A stretch of DNA of 41,726 nucleotides from an uncultured beta proteobacterium (GTDB taxonomy: Bacteria; Pseudomonadota; Gammaproteobacteria; Burkholderiales; Burkholderiaceae_C), in the NCBI GenBank assembly GCA_903894475.1, contig CAITQH010000102.1:1-41726 (forward strand). The letters run 5' to 3'. The notes beneath the pieces were generated by a model. The model saw only the letters and a list, made by a program, of their open reading frames with translations. It had not been told where the DNA came from and did not search any database. This document shows, piece after piece, positions 27,008-35,794 of this stretch. Within the stretch, counting starts at the first letter, position 1, and the number at the start of each line of letters is the position of its first letter. The position numbers were made by a program, and so were the translations under genes.

Positions 27008-29019
27008 CCGACGCGGACAAAGTCAGGCGCGCGTCGTTCGCCAAAGGCCGCGATGCCTTCGCGCGCTGCCGCTGTGCAGGCGCTGTCACCAAAGGCGAGG
27101 TAACCGATCTCCAGCGCCGCCGCAAGGGTAGGTGCTTGCGCCGCCTGTTGTACCGCACGCTCAAGCAAAGAAAGCGTGGTGGGACTCAAGGCCATGCCAC
27201 TCGCCGCTTTGGCGTCCGTGGGTTCGAAGGCGGGCAGGGTGAATGGCGCGTCGGCGATGCGTGCATGCCCCTGCGTCAGGGCATGCACACGCGCGACCGC
27301 CAGGGTGATCAGACCGGCCGAGTCTTTTGCTAAAGCATCCACCACACCGAGCGCCAGGGCCTGTTTGGCCTTGAGTTTCTCGCAGCGTCGCAGCATGCCG
27401 TGGAAGGTGCTTGCGGCCTGCGGCCAGCGGCGATAGGGCACCACCATGGCGCCGATGCCAGGCAAGATGCCCAGACTCACTTCGGGAAGCTGCATCCAGC
27501 TGTGCTCGACGGCAAGCAGCGCGTGGCAGCGCATCGCCAACTCAAAACCACCGCCCAGGGCCATGCCATTGAGGGCAGCCACCACCGGCTTTTGCATGGC
27601 ATCCAGATGTACCAGCAGACGCGAGCAGTCGCGTGAGTACTGCGCAGCCGCGTCCTTGTCACCGAGCATCGACGGGAAACGACCGATGTCGGCGCCGGCA
27701 CAAAACGCCTTGTTGCCATAACCGGTGATGACAAATCCGGCCACACCGGGGTCGCTCTCGAATCGACGGATCACTGCCAGAATTTCATCCGTCATTTCAT
27801 CATGCAAGGCATTCAAGGCTTCGGGGCGGCGCAGCGTGATGATCTTCACACCGTCCAGATCGTCCACCAGCACATGGCGCTCGAAGCGCAGGTAGTCAGC
27901 CAGGGGTTTGCGCGGCATGGGCATGCCGGGTCGCTCCTGCGCCAGTCGGTCCAGGATGCGTTGCGCCTCGACGAGCGGGGTCTGGCGCAGCAGTGCGAGC
28001 GGCCCGCTCTTGAAGCCGAGCGCGGTACAGCACCCCAGGTCAAGATCGGCCGGTGTGCCGACGGCACGGTCCAGAATGTCAACCGACTGCGACCACAGGA
28101 TACCCAGCAGACGATCCCTGGTGGCTTGTGCCACAGTGGCTGGCACATCTACGCGCTTGCCGGGTGCCACGGTGAGCCAGTTCTGTACGGATTTGAAGAC
28201 CGGTGCCGGGCGGTAATGCTCGCCTTCTTCATCGGCCTGCAACGTATTAGTCTCGGTGATGATCGGGTTGCCGCGCGCCAGATTGAGCACAAAGAAGGGC
28301 CCGGCATGGACGAATTCCGTGGCCACACTGTCAATTTCAGCGGCACTCGCCTGGTTGAGCAGCAGCGCGGCCTCGTTACACCAGTTGTCAAAGATGCGGT
28401 CCAGCATGAAGCAGGGAACGTCCGTGGTGGTCAATGGCACTTTGCCGGTGTTGCAGAATATCCAGCGCAACCAGAGCACCAGTTCCGGCGCTGCGCCAGA
28501 CCAGGCTATCACCTCCACCGCCGGGTTGCGCCACGCCGGCGCGAAGAAGTGGGTGACCGTGGCGCGCTCCTTGTGCTGGAGTTCGGCAAAGATGCGCTCG
28601 GCTGGTAGGGAACTGGTGTTGGAGGTGATGACTGCGTCGCTGGCCACGCGGGCCTCAATCTCGGCAAAGATGCGCCGCTTGAGTTTGATGTTTTCAGTGG
28701 CGGCTTCGATCACCCAGTCACAGCCCTTTATGGCGTCGTAGTCGGTGCTGCCGTGGACGTTCTGCTGCACCGCTGCCGCCTGCTGTGCGCTCATCTTGCC
28801 CTTGGCCAGTGCCTTGTTGGCATAGTCGGCAAAGCGGGCCAGGGCGGCGTCGATGGCGGCTTGCGAAATGTCGATCAAGGTCAGCTTGAGCTCGGGCAGC
28901 GTGCTCTTGAGGTAATAGCCTATGTCCGGTCCGATCGAGCCCGCGCCGATCACGGCGACGTGGCGCGGCAGGCCGCGCTCGGGTGTCTGTAGAAGTGGGT
29001 TGTCCAGCGTCACTTGCAT
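27004..29019 (-). CDS. 3-hydroxyacyl-CoA dehydrogenase / enoyl-CoA hydratase fusion
   Basis: This bifunctional beta-oxidation enzyme has about 671 residues. The N-terminal half is a 3-hydroxyacyl-CoA dehydrogenase with the NAD motif HVAVIGAGSIGPDIG (20-34) and TVTHFFAPAWRNPAVEV. From about residue 395 there is a crotonase domain (ITLRRPEALNAL, FCAGADIGRF) with both catalytic glutamates, in GGGFELAM and LPEVSLGILPG. This dehydrogenase-first order is the reverse of FadB. ATG 29019 has GAGGA about 6 bases upstream. The gene overlaps the IorA fusion by ATGA, so its substrate is probably an acyl-CoA linked to the same aromatic pathway. It is divergent from the SerK-like gene. Confidence 0.9.
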   Translation of the reverse strand: MQVTLDNPLLQTPERGLPRHVAVIGAGSIGPDIGYYLKSTLPELKLTLIDISQAAIDAALARFADYANKALAKGKMSAQQAAAVQQNVHGSTDYDAIKGCDWVIEAATENIKLKRRIFAEIEARVASDAVITSNTSSLPAERIFAELQHKERATVTHFFAPAWRNPAVEVIAWSGAAPELVLWLRWIFCNTGKVPLTTTDVPCFMLDRIFDNWCNEAALLLNQASAAEIDSVATEFVHAGPFFVLNLARGNPIITETNTLQADEEGEHYRPAPVFKSVQNWLTVAPGKRVDVPATVAQATRDRLLGILWSQSVDILDRAVGTPADLDLGCCTALGFKSGPLALLRQTPLVEAQRILDRLAQERPGMPMPRKPLADYLRFERHVLVDDLDGVKIITLRRPEALNALHDEMTDEILAVIRRFESDPGVAGFVITGYGNKAFCAGADIGRFPSMLGDKDAAAQYSRDCSRLLVHLDAMQKPVVAALNGMALGGGFELAMRCHALLAVEHSWMQLPEVSLGILPGIGAMVVPYRRWPQAASTFHGMLRRCEKLKAKQALALGVVDALAKDSAGLITLAVARVHALTQGHARIADAPFTLPAFEPTDAKAASGMALSPTTLSLLERAVQQAAQAPTLAAALEIGYLAFGDSACTAAAREGIAAFGERRAPDFVRVG

Positions 29020-29092
29020 CGCGTCTTCCTCGGTTCTGGCGTCAACTCGACATCTGGTCGAAATAGTTGACACCTGCGTCCAATGCGCCTAT

Positions 29093-29106
29093 CGTATACC
29101 GAATAC
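29093..29106 (+). promoter_or_regulatory. putative GntR-type operator, copy 1
   Basis: CGTATACCGAATAC lies in the divergent region between the hydroxyacyl-CoA dehydrogenase fusion and the SerK-like gene. It matches, at 11 of 14 positions, the reverse complement of a site before the TrpB2 gene. The core GTATAC is the kind of half-palindrome recognised by FadR/FCD-type GntR regulators. No GntR gene is in the window. Confidence 0.4.
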
Positions 29107-29202
29107 TGGATGCCGTCCAGACCATCGACGCTGCGATGCAAGAAGTGGCGCCGGCCAGTCACCTCAGAGTGACATGAACAACCATTGATGGAGACAAGTT
29201 GC

Positions 29203-30048
29203 ATGATCCAGCCTCAACGCCAACCCGAGATGCCTGACCTGCGCGTCGTTCCAGTGGCCGACCTGCTGCTGCACGAGCAGCACGACGCGCAGCGCAGCGA
29301 GCCACTGTTGCAGCGTCTGCGCACCGATGGTGTGCTCAAGAATCCACCCATCGTGGCCACGATTCCGGGCGAGCAGCGCTACGTGGTGCTGGATGGTGCC
29401 AATCGAGTCACCGCAGCGCATGCCTTGGGGATGGAGCACATTGCGGTCCAGGTCGTTGATTACGAGGACCCGGAACTGATTCTTGACACCTGGTATCACC
29501 TCATCAAGGGCATGGATGTTGAGCAATTCAAGGATTTGCTGGCCGGGCTTCCGGGGATCAGAACCGAGGCAGCCGACCTGATGCACGCACGGGCACTGCT
29601 TGCGCGGCGGGAATCGCTGGCCTTTGTCGAATATCCGCATGGTGAGGTTTGTAGTCTGTTTGCAGAGGGCAATTTGCACCAGCGAACGCAGCGGCTCAAC
29701 GACATCGTCGATCTCTACAAGGCGCGCGGTCGAATCTTTCGTGCCAATACGGACCATCTGCCATCGTTGCTGTCACTCTATGATGATATTACGGTGCTGG
29801 TGGTTTTTCCGCATTACGCGCCGGCTGAAATTGTTGATCTGGCCCGGGTCGGGGCTTTCCTGCCGGCCGGAATTTCGCGCCACTTGATTCCACGACGCGC
29901 GCTGCGCATCAACCTGCCGCTGGCGATGCTGGGCAACGGCGCAAGCCTGGACGAAAAGAACCGCTGGCTAAGCGACTGGATGAAAGAAAAAGTCGCCGCG
30001 AAAGCAGCGCGCTATTACCAGGAGTCGACCTTCTTGTTTGATGAGTGA
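29203..30048 (+). CDS. SbnI/SerK-like ParB-fold protein, probable free-serine kinase
   Basis: This 281-residue protein has an N-terminal ParB-like module. The motif LLLHEQHDAQR carries H24, E25 and R31, and VVLDGANR carries D64, N67 and R68; the spacing and the sequence KNPPIVATI between them match the SbnI/SerK family rather than chromosome-partitioning ParB. Members of that family phosphorylate free L-serine to O-phospho-L-serine (SbnI with ATP in staphyloferrin B synthesis; archaeal SerK with ADP), with a glutamate equivalent to E25 in the active site. ATG 29203 is chosen because GGAGA lies about 8 bases upstream; starts at 29185 and 29188 are also open. It precedes a TrpB2 gene and serB is close, so a serine/phosphoserine role fits. 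A DNA-binding regulator (the usual automatic annotation) is the alternative. Confidence 0.7.
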   Translation: MIQPQRQPEMPDLRVVPVADLLLHEQHDAQRSEPLLQRLRTDGVLKNPPIVATIPGEQRYVVLDGANRVTAAHALGMEHIAVQVVDYEDPELILDTWYHLIKGMDVEQFKDLLAGLPGIRTEAADLMHARALLARRESLAFVEYPHGEVCSLFAEGNLHQRTQRLNDIVDLYKARGRIFRANTDHLPSLLSLYDDITVLVVFPHYAPAEIVDLARVGAFLPAGISRHLIPRRALRINLPLAMLGNGASLDEKNRWLSDWMKEKVAAKAARYYQESTFLFDE

Positions 30049-30131
30049 CGCTCAGTCAGAATTGCCCATGTTCTCATCAGGGGCAGGGTAAACCTCAGCA
30101 AACAAGGTCTTTTAATTCATGCTAAAGGCGT

Positions 30132-30145
30132 GCATACTGTATACG
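30132..30145 (-). promoter_or_regulatory. putative GntR-type operator, copy 2
   Basis: Read on the minus strand this is CGTATACAGTATGC, related to the copy at 29093-29106. It lies in the 144-base gap before the TrpB2 gene, about 47 bases upstream of its start. The two copies would let one regulator control both the divergent operon and trpB2. Confidence 0.4.
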
Positions 30146-30192
30146 GGAATCCCCCTCCATCCGCGTTATCAATAAATTTCTGAGGAGCAAAC

Positions 30193-31563
30193 ATGAGTCA
30201 TCAAACGAAGTACCTTTTGGAAGAGAGCCAGATGCCACGCTTCTGGTACAACATTCAGGCGGACTTGCCCAAGCCGGCGCCCGCAGTGTTGCATCCGGGT
30301 ACCTTGCAGCCAGTCGGTCCTGACGATCTGGCTCCGCTATTCCCCATGACCTTGATCATGCAGGAAGTGAGCATGGAGCGCGAGATAGAGATTCCCGAAC
30401 CGGTGCGTGATGTCTTTCGCCTCTGGCGTCCGGCGCCCATGTTCCGCGCGCACCGACTCGAAAAAGCACTGGGCACCCCGGCCAAGATTTACTACAAATA
30501 TGAAGGTGTCAGCCCGGCAGGCAGCCACAAGCCGAACACTGCCGTGCCGCAGGCGTTCTATAACAAGGAAGCGGGTGTCAAACGGATAACCACCGAGACC
30601 GGTGCCGGGCAGTGGGGGTCCTCAATGGCCTTTGCAGGTTCTTTGTTCGGTCTGCAGGTTGAGGTGTTCCAGGTTCGGGTGTCGTATGACCAGAAGCCCT
30701 ATCGGCGCGCCCTGATGGAAACCTATGGCGCACGTTGCGTGGCCTCTCCGTCCAATGAAACGGTCTATGGGCGCGCGGTGCTGGCCGAGAACCCGAATCA
30801 TCCTGGCAGTCTGGGTATCGCGATTTCGGAGGCGGTCGAGTTGGCGGTACAGCGCGAAGACACCAAGTACGCGCTGGGCTCGGTATTAAATCATGTGTTG
30901 CTGCACCAGACCATCATCGGGCAAGAGGCGATGGAGCAGATGCAGATGGCCGATGACTGGCCTGATGTGGTGGTCGGTTGCTGCGGTGGCGGCTCCAACT
31001 TTGCCGGTATCGCTTTTCCGTTTATGGGTCACGGCTTGCGCGGTGGCAAGACGTCGCGCTTCGTCGCGGTGGAGCCTGCTGCCTGCCCGTCATTGACGCG
31101 AGGCAAATACGCCTACGATTTTGGCGACACCGGTCGCATGACGCCCCTGACCAAGATGCACACTCTGGGCAGTCAGTTCACGCCACCGGGCTTTCATGCC
31201 GGAGGCCTGCGCTACCATGGCATGTCACCGTTGGTCTCGCATTGCAAGGAACTGGGCTTGATTGAAGCCGTGGCCTACAACCAGGTCGAGTGCTTTGAGG
31301 CGGCTGTGCTGTTTGCGCGCAATGAGGGCATCGTGCCCGCACCCGAGTCCAGCCACGCCATCAAGGGTGCCATTGCCGAGGCCATGCGATGCAAGCGCGA
31401 AGGCAAATCCGAAACGATCCTCTTCAATCTGTCGGGCCACGGCCATTTCGACATGATGGCCTACCAAAAGTACTTTGCCGGCGAAATGTCAGACGCACTC
31501 TACGACGAAGCCGAACTGGCCAAGTCCTTGGCGGGTCTGCCCAACGTGCCTGAAACGGCTTGA
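30193..31563 (+). CDS. trpB2: TrpB2-type tryptophan synthase beta-like PLP enzyme
   Basis: This 456-residue PLP enzyme belongs to the TrpB2 branch, recognisable by the long N-terminus (MPRFWYNIQADLPKP) and by RPAPMFRAHRLEKALG. The Schiff-base lysine is in SPAGSHKPNTA, the catalytic glutamate in ETGAGQWGSS and the PLP-phosphate site in GCCGGGSNFAG. TrpB enzymes condense indole with an activated serine to make tryptophan; TrpB2 from Sulfolobus has been reported to use O-phosphoserine rather than serine. No trpA is near, so the indole must come from elsewhere. An AGGAG ribosome binding site is at 30183-30187. The SerK-like gene upstream could supply phosphoserine. The gene ends 1 base from the convergent serB, leaving no room for a terminator. 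Confidence 0.9.
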   Translation: MSHQTKYLLEESQMPRFWYNIQADLPKPAPAVLHPGTLQPVGPDDLAPLFPMTLIMQEVSMEREIEIPEPVRDVFRLWRPAPMFRAHRLEKALGTPAKIYYKYEGVSPAGSHKPNTAVPQAFYNKEAGVKRITTETGAGQWGSSMAFAGSLFGLQVEVFQVRVSYDQKPYRRALMETYGARCVASPSNETVYGRAVLAENPNHPGSLGIAISEAVELAVQREDTKYALGSVLNHVLLHQTIIGQEAMEQMQMADDWPDVVVGCCGGGSNFAGIAFPFMGHGLRGGKTSRFVAVEPAACPSLTRGKYAYDFGDTGRMTPLTKMHTLGSQFTPPGFHAGGLRYHGMSPLVSHCKELGLIEAVAYNQVECFEAAVLFARNEGIVPAPESSHAIKGAIAEAMRCKREGKSETILFNLSGHGHFDMMAYQKYFAGEMSDALYDEAELAKSLAGLPNVPETA

Positions 31564-31564
31564 G

Positions 31565-32302
31565 TCAGCGGTAAGCGACCGACGGCCGGGTGACCGTCAA
31601 CAGACGGTCCAGGCCGCCGGTATCGATGCTGATATTTGCGTATTCGCGTACCTTGGGCTTGGCCCGGTACGCTACGCTGAGTCCTGCCAGTTTCATCATT
31701 TCCAGGTCGTTGACGCCATCGCCGACCGCGATCACCTGCTCGTGAGAGCAACCGATCTGAAGGCAGATCTGGGCCACCGTATCACGCTTGGCGTGCTGGT
31801 CGATCACCGCGCCGAGCAATCGGCCAGTCAGTCTGTCATCCTGGATTTCGAGTTCGTTGGAGTGGGCAAAGTCCAGCCCCAAGCGAGGTTTTAGCCGATC
31901 GGTAAAGTAGGTGAAACCGCCCGAAATCAGCAGGATCTTGAGCCCGTCCCAGCGTGCATAGGCGAGCAGTTGCAAGGCGCCCGGATTGAGTCGAAGTCTG
32001 TGTTCATAAACCCGTTGCAGCGCCGAAACGTGGGTACCAGCCAGAATGGCGAGCCGACGGCGCAGGCTGTCTTCAAAGTTGCTGATTTCGCCACGCATCG
32101 CCGCCTCGGTAATGACCTGAACCTGCGGACCCTTGCCCACAACATCGGCAATCTCGTCGATGCATTCGATGTCGACCAGCGTGGAATCCATATCGAAGGC
32201 AATCAGCCGGTAGTCACTGAGCTTCAGCTTAGGCTTGATGCCTTGAATGAACAGACCAGTGCTGTCTTGCAGCGCTGCGCGGGGTCTTGAGGGGACGTTC
32301 AT
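31565..32302 (-). CDS. serB: phosphoserine phosphatase
   Basis: SerB hydrolyses O-phosphoserine to serine, the last step of the phosphorylated serine pathway. The HAD-fold nucleophile motif is FDMDSTLVD with D37 and D39. Motif II is LLISGGFTYF and motif III/IV is GDGVNDLEMM. The 245-residue length is usual for Burkholderiales, which lack the long N-terminal ACT region. It lies 6 bases downstream of mfd on the same strand, so the two are co-transcribed. It is convergent with trpB2, and both use or remove phosphoserine. Confidence 0.94.
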   Translation of the reverse strand: MNVPSRPRAALQDSTGLFIQGIKPKLKLSDYRLIAFDMDSTLVDIECIDEIADVVGKGPQVQVITEAAMRGEISNFEDSLRRRLAILAGTHVSALQRVYEHRLRLNPGALQLLAYARWDGLKILLISGGFTYFTDRLKPRLGLDFAHSNELEIQDDRLTGRLLGAVIDQHAKRDTVAQICLQIGCSHEQVIAVGDGVNDLEMMKLAGLSVAYRAKPKVREYANISIDTGGLDRLLTVTRPSVAYR

Positions 32303-32308
32303 GAGTCC

Positions 32309-35300
32309 TTATACCAAATTACGCAGCAGATCCCGAACCATTTTCGCCCGGTCGCGCATTTCGGGGATCGCCCGCTCAATGCGAAGCTTTTCGTTGCCGG
32401 CCAGTTTGATGTTTCGGTTCTTTTGAATCAGCGCGATGATGCGCATCGGATCAATGGGTGCATCCTTCTTGAAGGTGATCGTGGTGACCGTGGGCGAGGC
32501 GTCCACTTTGACGACGCCAAAGGGTTGACTTGTGACGCGCAGGCGATGAACCTCGATCAGGGTTTGCGCCTGCGCTGGCAGTTTTCCGAAACGGTCCACG
32601 ATCTCTTCAAGCAGGGCGTCTACCTGATCGGTGTTCTTTGCAGTGGCCAGCTTCTTGTAGAAGGACAGGCGCAAATGGACGTCACCGCAATAGTCGTTCG
32701 GAAGCAAGGCTGGTGAATGCAGATTGATATCGGTGGTGGCGCTTAGTGGGCCAAGCAGATCAGGTTCGATACCGGCTTTCAGGCAGCGCACTGCCTCGGA
32801 CAACATTTCGTTGTAAAGCTGAAAGCCGATTTCGAGCATGTTGCCGCTCTGGTTTTCACCGAGAACCTCGCCAGCGCCACGAATTTCCAGATCGTGCATC
32901 GCAAGGTAAAAACCGCTGCCCAACTCTTCCATCTGCTGAATCGCGTCAAGGCGCTGGCTGGCTTGTTTGGTCAGGCCCTGCAGATCAGGCACCATCAGGT
33001 AAGCGTAGGCTTGATGATGGCTGCGACCAACCCGTCCGCGCAGCTGGTGCAACTGGGCCAGGCCAAATTTGTCGGCACGGCTGATGACAATGGTATTGGC
33101 TGTCGGCACATCGATGCCGGTCTCGATGATGGTGGAGCACAACAGAAGATTGAAGCGCTGCGCAACAAAGTCCCGCATCACCGATTCGAGCTGGCGCTCG
33201 GGCATTTGGCCGTGCGCTACGGCGAGGCGTGCCTCCGGCAGCAGTTCTTCGAGCTTGGCCCGGCGATTTTCAATTGTCTCTACTTCATTGTGCAGAAAGT
33301 ACACCTGCCCGCCGCGTTTGAGCTCGCGCAACACCGCTTCGCGGATCACGCCATGGCCCTCGGTTCGGACAAATGTCTTGATCGCGAGACGACGCTGTGG
33401 CGCGGTTGCAATCACACTCAAATCACGCAAGCCTTCGAGTGCCATCCCTAGTGTGCGCGGGATGGGCGTGGCGGTCAGCGTCAATACATCGACATCCGCT
33501 CGCAAGGCCTTCATGGTCTCCTTGTGGCGCACGCCGAACCGGTGTTCCTCGTCGATGATGAGCAAGCCCAGATTGCGAAACTGCGTGCTTTGACTGAGCA
33601 ATTTGTGGGTGCCCACAACGATATCTACCGTTCCGTCGGCCAATCCTTTCAAAGCGGCCGTGATTTCCCTGGCGGAGCGAAAGCGGCTCATTTCAACGAC
33701 CTTGACTGGCCACTTGGCAAAACGGTCAACCAGTGTCTGGTAATGTTGCTCTGCCAGCAAGGTCGTGGGCGCCAGCAGTGCCACCTGCTTGCCACCCGTG
33801 ATGCCGATAAAGGCAGCGCGCAAAGCAACTTCGGTCTTGCCAAAACCAACGTCACCGCAGATCAGGCGATCCATCGGGCGCGGGCTGATCATGTCCTGAA
33901 TCACGGCGTGGATGGCAGCGCTTTGGTCGGGCGTTTCCTCAAACCCAAAGTCGTTGGCAAAGGCTTCATAGTCGGCTGGTGAATAGCGAAAGGCATGGCC
34001 CTCCCTCGCGGCGCGGCGGGCATAGATGTTGAGCAGTTCGGCGGCGCTGTCACGTACCTGTTCGGCAGCTTTGCGCCTGGCCTTTTCCCACTGACCCGAG
34101 CCCAGCTTGTGCAGCGGTGCCTCGTCGGCACTAACGCCGGTGTAGCGGCTGATCAGTTGCAACTGACTGACCGGCACATAGAGCACGGCCTGGTCGGCAT
34201 ACTCCAGGTGCAGGAATTCCTGCACCTCGGATTCGCCATCTGCTCGTGACTTTCCCACGTCAAGGTTGATCAGGCCCCGATAGCGGCCAATGCCGTGTGC
34301 TGAATGGACCACCGGGTCCCCGATATTGAGTTCGCTCAAGTCCTTGATCAGCGCCTCGACATCACTGACCTGTTCCTGCTTTTTGCGCCTTCGGGCTGTC
34401 GGACCGGCAGCGAACAATTCGGTTTCTGTGACAAAGTCAATACCTGCTTCCAGCCAGGAAAAGCCGGTATACAGCGACGAAGTGGCGATGCCCAAAGGCT
34501 CATTGGCAAGTTCGAACTCCGCCAGGCTTGCAAAGGATGGAGGTGTGAGGCCACTGGCATGCAGAAAGTCCAGCAAGCTGGTTTTTCGACCCTCGCTTTC
34601 GGCCAGTACCAGTATTCGATGAGCGGTCTGGCCAAGGTGCGCCTTCAGGCGTGCAAGTGGCTCGTCAGCGCCGCGCATCGCAGTCAGATTGGTCAAGGGT
34701 CCAAACAGCGGACTCTCGCCGAAGTCTTCGCTGACCGATCGGAAGGCTAACTGAGAGTGTTGATTGACTCGGGTGTAGAACTGTTCTGCACTGAGGAATA
34801 GCGCCTCGGGTGGCAGGGCCGGTCGTTCCGGGTCACCCTGCACCAGACGGTAACGTTCACGCGCGTCCTGCCAGAAATGTTCAAAAACCTGCTCCAGTTC
34901 GCCATGCAGCAGCACCGTCGCGGCAGTACCCAGGTAGTCAAAAACGGTCGCGGTTTCCTCAAAAAAGAGCGGCAGGTAGTACTCGATACCGGCAGTGGCG
35001 ACACCGTTGCCGATATCCTTGTAGATCCTGCTCTTTGTTGGGTCCCCGTCCAGCAGTTCACGCCAGCGACTGCGAAAGCGCGCGCGGGCCGCATCATCCA
35101 TCGGGAATTCACGGCCCGGCAGCAAGCGAACCTCGGGCACGGGGTACAGACTGCGTTGACTATCCGGATCAAAAGTGCGAATGCTGTCGATTTCATCGTC
35201 GAACAGGTCAACCCTGTAGGGAACCGGCGATCCCATCGGGAAAAGGTCGATCAAACCCCCGCGCACTGCGTATTCGCCAGGGCTGACCACCTGACTTACG

Positions 35301-35764
35301 TGGCTGTAACCAGCCAGGGTCAGTTGAGCCTTGAAGCTGGCCTCATCGAGCTTTTGTTTGACCTTGAAGTGAAATGTATATGCGGCCAAAAAGGCCGGTG
35401 GCGCCAGTCGGTAGAGCACCGTCGTAGCCGGTACGATGACCATGTCTGCGCCGGTCTTGTCGTCGTGCTGGTTGATCCGCCAAAGTGTGGCCAATCGCTC
35501 GCTGATCAGATCCTGGTGCGGAGAAAAGCTGTCGTACGGGAGTGTCTCCCAATCCGGGAACAGAACACATCGCAAGTCGGGCGCAAAGAATCCGATTTCA
35601 TCGATCAGACGCTGCGCATCGGCGGAGTCTGCGGTCACGATGGCGGTCAATTTGCCACTGTCGCGCTCACGCAATCCCAATTGGGCCAGCAAAAGCGCGT
35701 CGGCGGATCCGGCGGGTTTGGGTAAGGTGAAACGCTTGCCGGGGAGAAGCTTGGGTAAATCCAT
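32309..35764 (-). CDS. mfd: transcription-repair coupling factor
   Basis: Mfd removes RNA polymerase stalled at DNA lesions and recruits UvrA. The 1151-residue length is standard. In order it shows a UvrB-homology N-terminus (LLPGKRFTLPKPAGSADAL, PDWETLPYDSFSPHQDLISE), an RNA-polymerase-interacting domain (LNIGDPVVHSAHGIGRYRGL), and the superfamily 2 translocase core with Walker A GDVGFGKTEVALRAAF, the DEEH box IIDEEHRFGV and motif VI QLRGRVGRSHHQAYAY. The C-terminal UvrA-interacting domain follows. It is divergent from ispD across 30 bases. Confidence 0.97.
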   Translation of the reverse strand: MDLPKLLPGKRFTLPKPAGSADALLLAQLGLRERDSGKLTAIVTADSADAQRLIDEIGFFAPDLRCVLFPDWETLPYDSFSPHQDLISERLATLWRINQHDDKTGADMVIVPATTVLYRLAPPAFLAAYTFHFKVKQKLDEASFKAQLTLAGYSHVSQVVSPGEYAVRGGLIDLFPMGSPVPYRVDLFDDEIDSIRTFDPDSQRSLYPVPEVRLLPGREFPMDDAARARFRSRWRELLDGDPTKSRIYKDIGNGVATAGIEYYLPLFFEETATVFDYLGTAATVLLHGELEQVFEHFWQDARERYRLVQGDPERPALPPEALFLSAEQFYTRVNQHSQLAFRSVSEDFGESPLFGPLTNLTAMRGADEPLARLKAHLGQTAHRILVLAESEGRKTSLLDFLHASGLTPPSFASLAEFELANEPLGIATSSLYTGFSWLEAGIDFVTETELFAAGPTARRRKKQEQVSDVEALIKDLSELNIGDPVVHSAHGIGRYRGLINLDVGKSRADGESEVQEFLHLEYADQAVLYVPVSQLQLISRYTGVSADEAPLHKLGSGQWEKARRKAAEQVRDSAAELLNIYARRAAREGHAFRYSPADYEAFANDFGFEETPDQSAAIHAVIQDMISPRPMDRLICGDVGFGKTEVALRAAFIGITGGKQVALLAPTTLLAEQHYQTLVDRFAKWPVKVVEMSRFRSAREITAALKGLADGTVDIVVGTHKLLSQSTQFRNLGLLIIDEEHRFGVRHKETMKALRADVDVLTLTATPIPRTLGMALEGLRDLSVIATAPQRRLAIKTFVRTEGHGVIREAVLRELKRGGQVYFLHNEVETIENRRAKLEELLPEARLAVAHGQMPERQLESVMRDFVAQRFNLLLCSTIIETGIDVPTANTIVISRADKFGLAQLHQLRGRVGRSHHQAYAYLMVPDLQGLTKQASQRLDAIQQMEELGSGFYLAMHDLEIRGAGEVLGENQSGNMLEIGFQLYNEMLSEAVRCLKAGIEPDLLGPLSATTDINLHSPALLPNDYCGDVHLRLSFYKKLATAKNTDQVDALLEEIVDRFGKLPAQAQTLIEVHRLRVTSQPFGVVKVDASPTVTTITFKKDAPIDPMRIIALIQKNRNIKLAGNEKLRIERAIPEMRDRAKMVRDLLRNLV

Positions 35765-35794
35765 GAACGGCTTATTTTAGAATGGGGCACGCCC

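Noticed and set aside
29203-30048. ParB chromosome- or plasmid-partitioning protein
   Set aside because: There is no ParA neighbour, no parS-like site and no helix-turn-helix after the N-terminal domain; the HE..D..R and DGxNR spacing fits SbnI/SerK better.
31561-31570. Terminator between trpB2 and serB
   Set aside because: The two convergent genes are separated by a single base and no hairpin with a T tract is seen there.
34877-35725. Plus-strand open frame (282 codons) inside mfd
   Set aside because: It is antisense to the well-conserved N-terminal part of Mfd and has no recognisable features.
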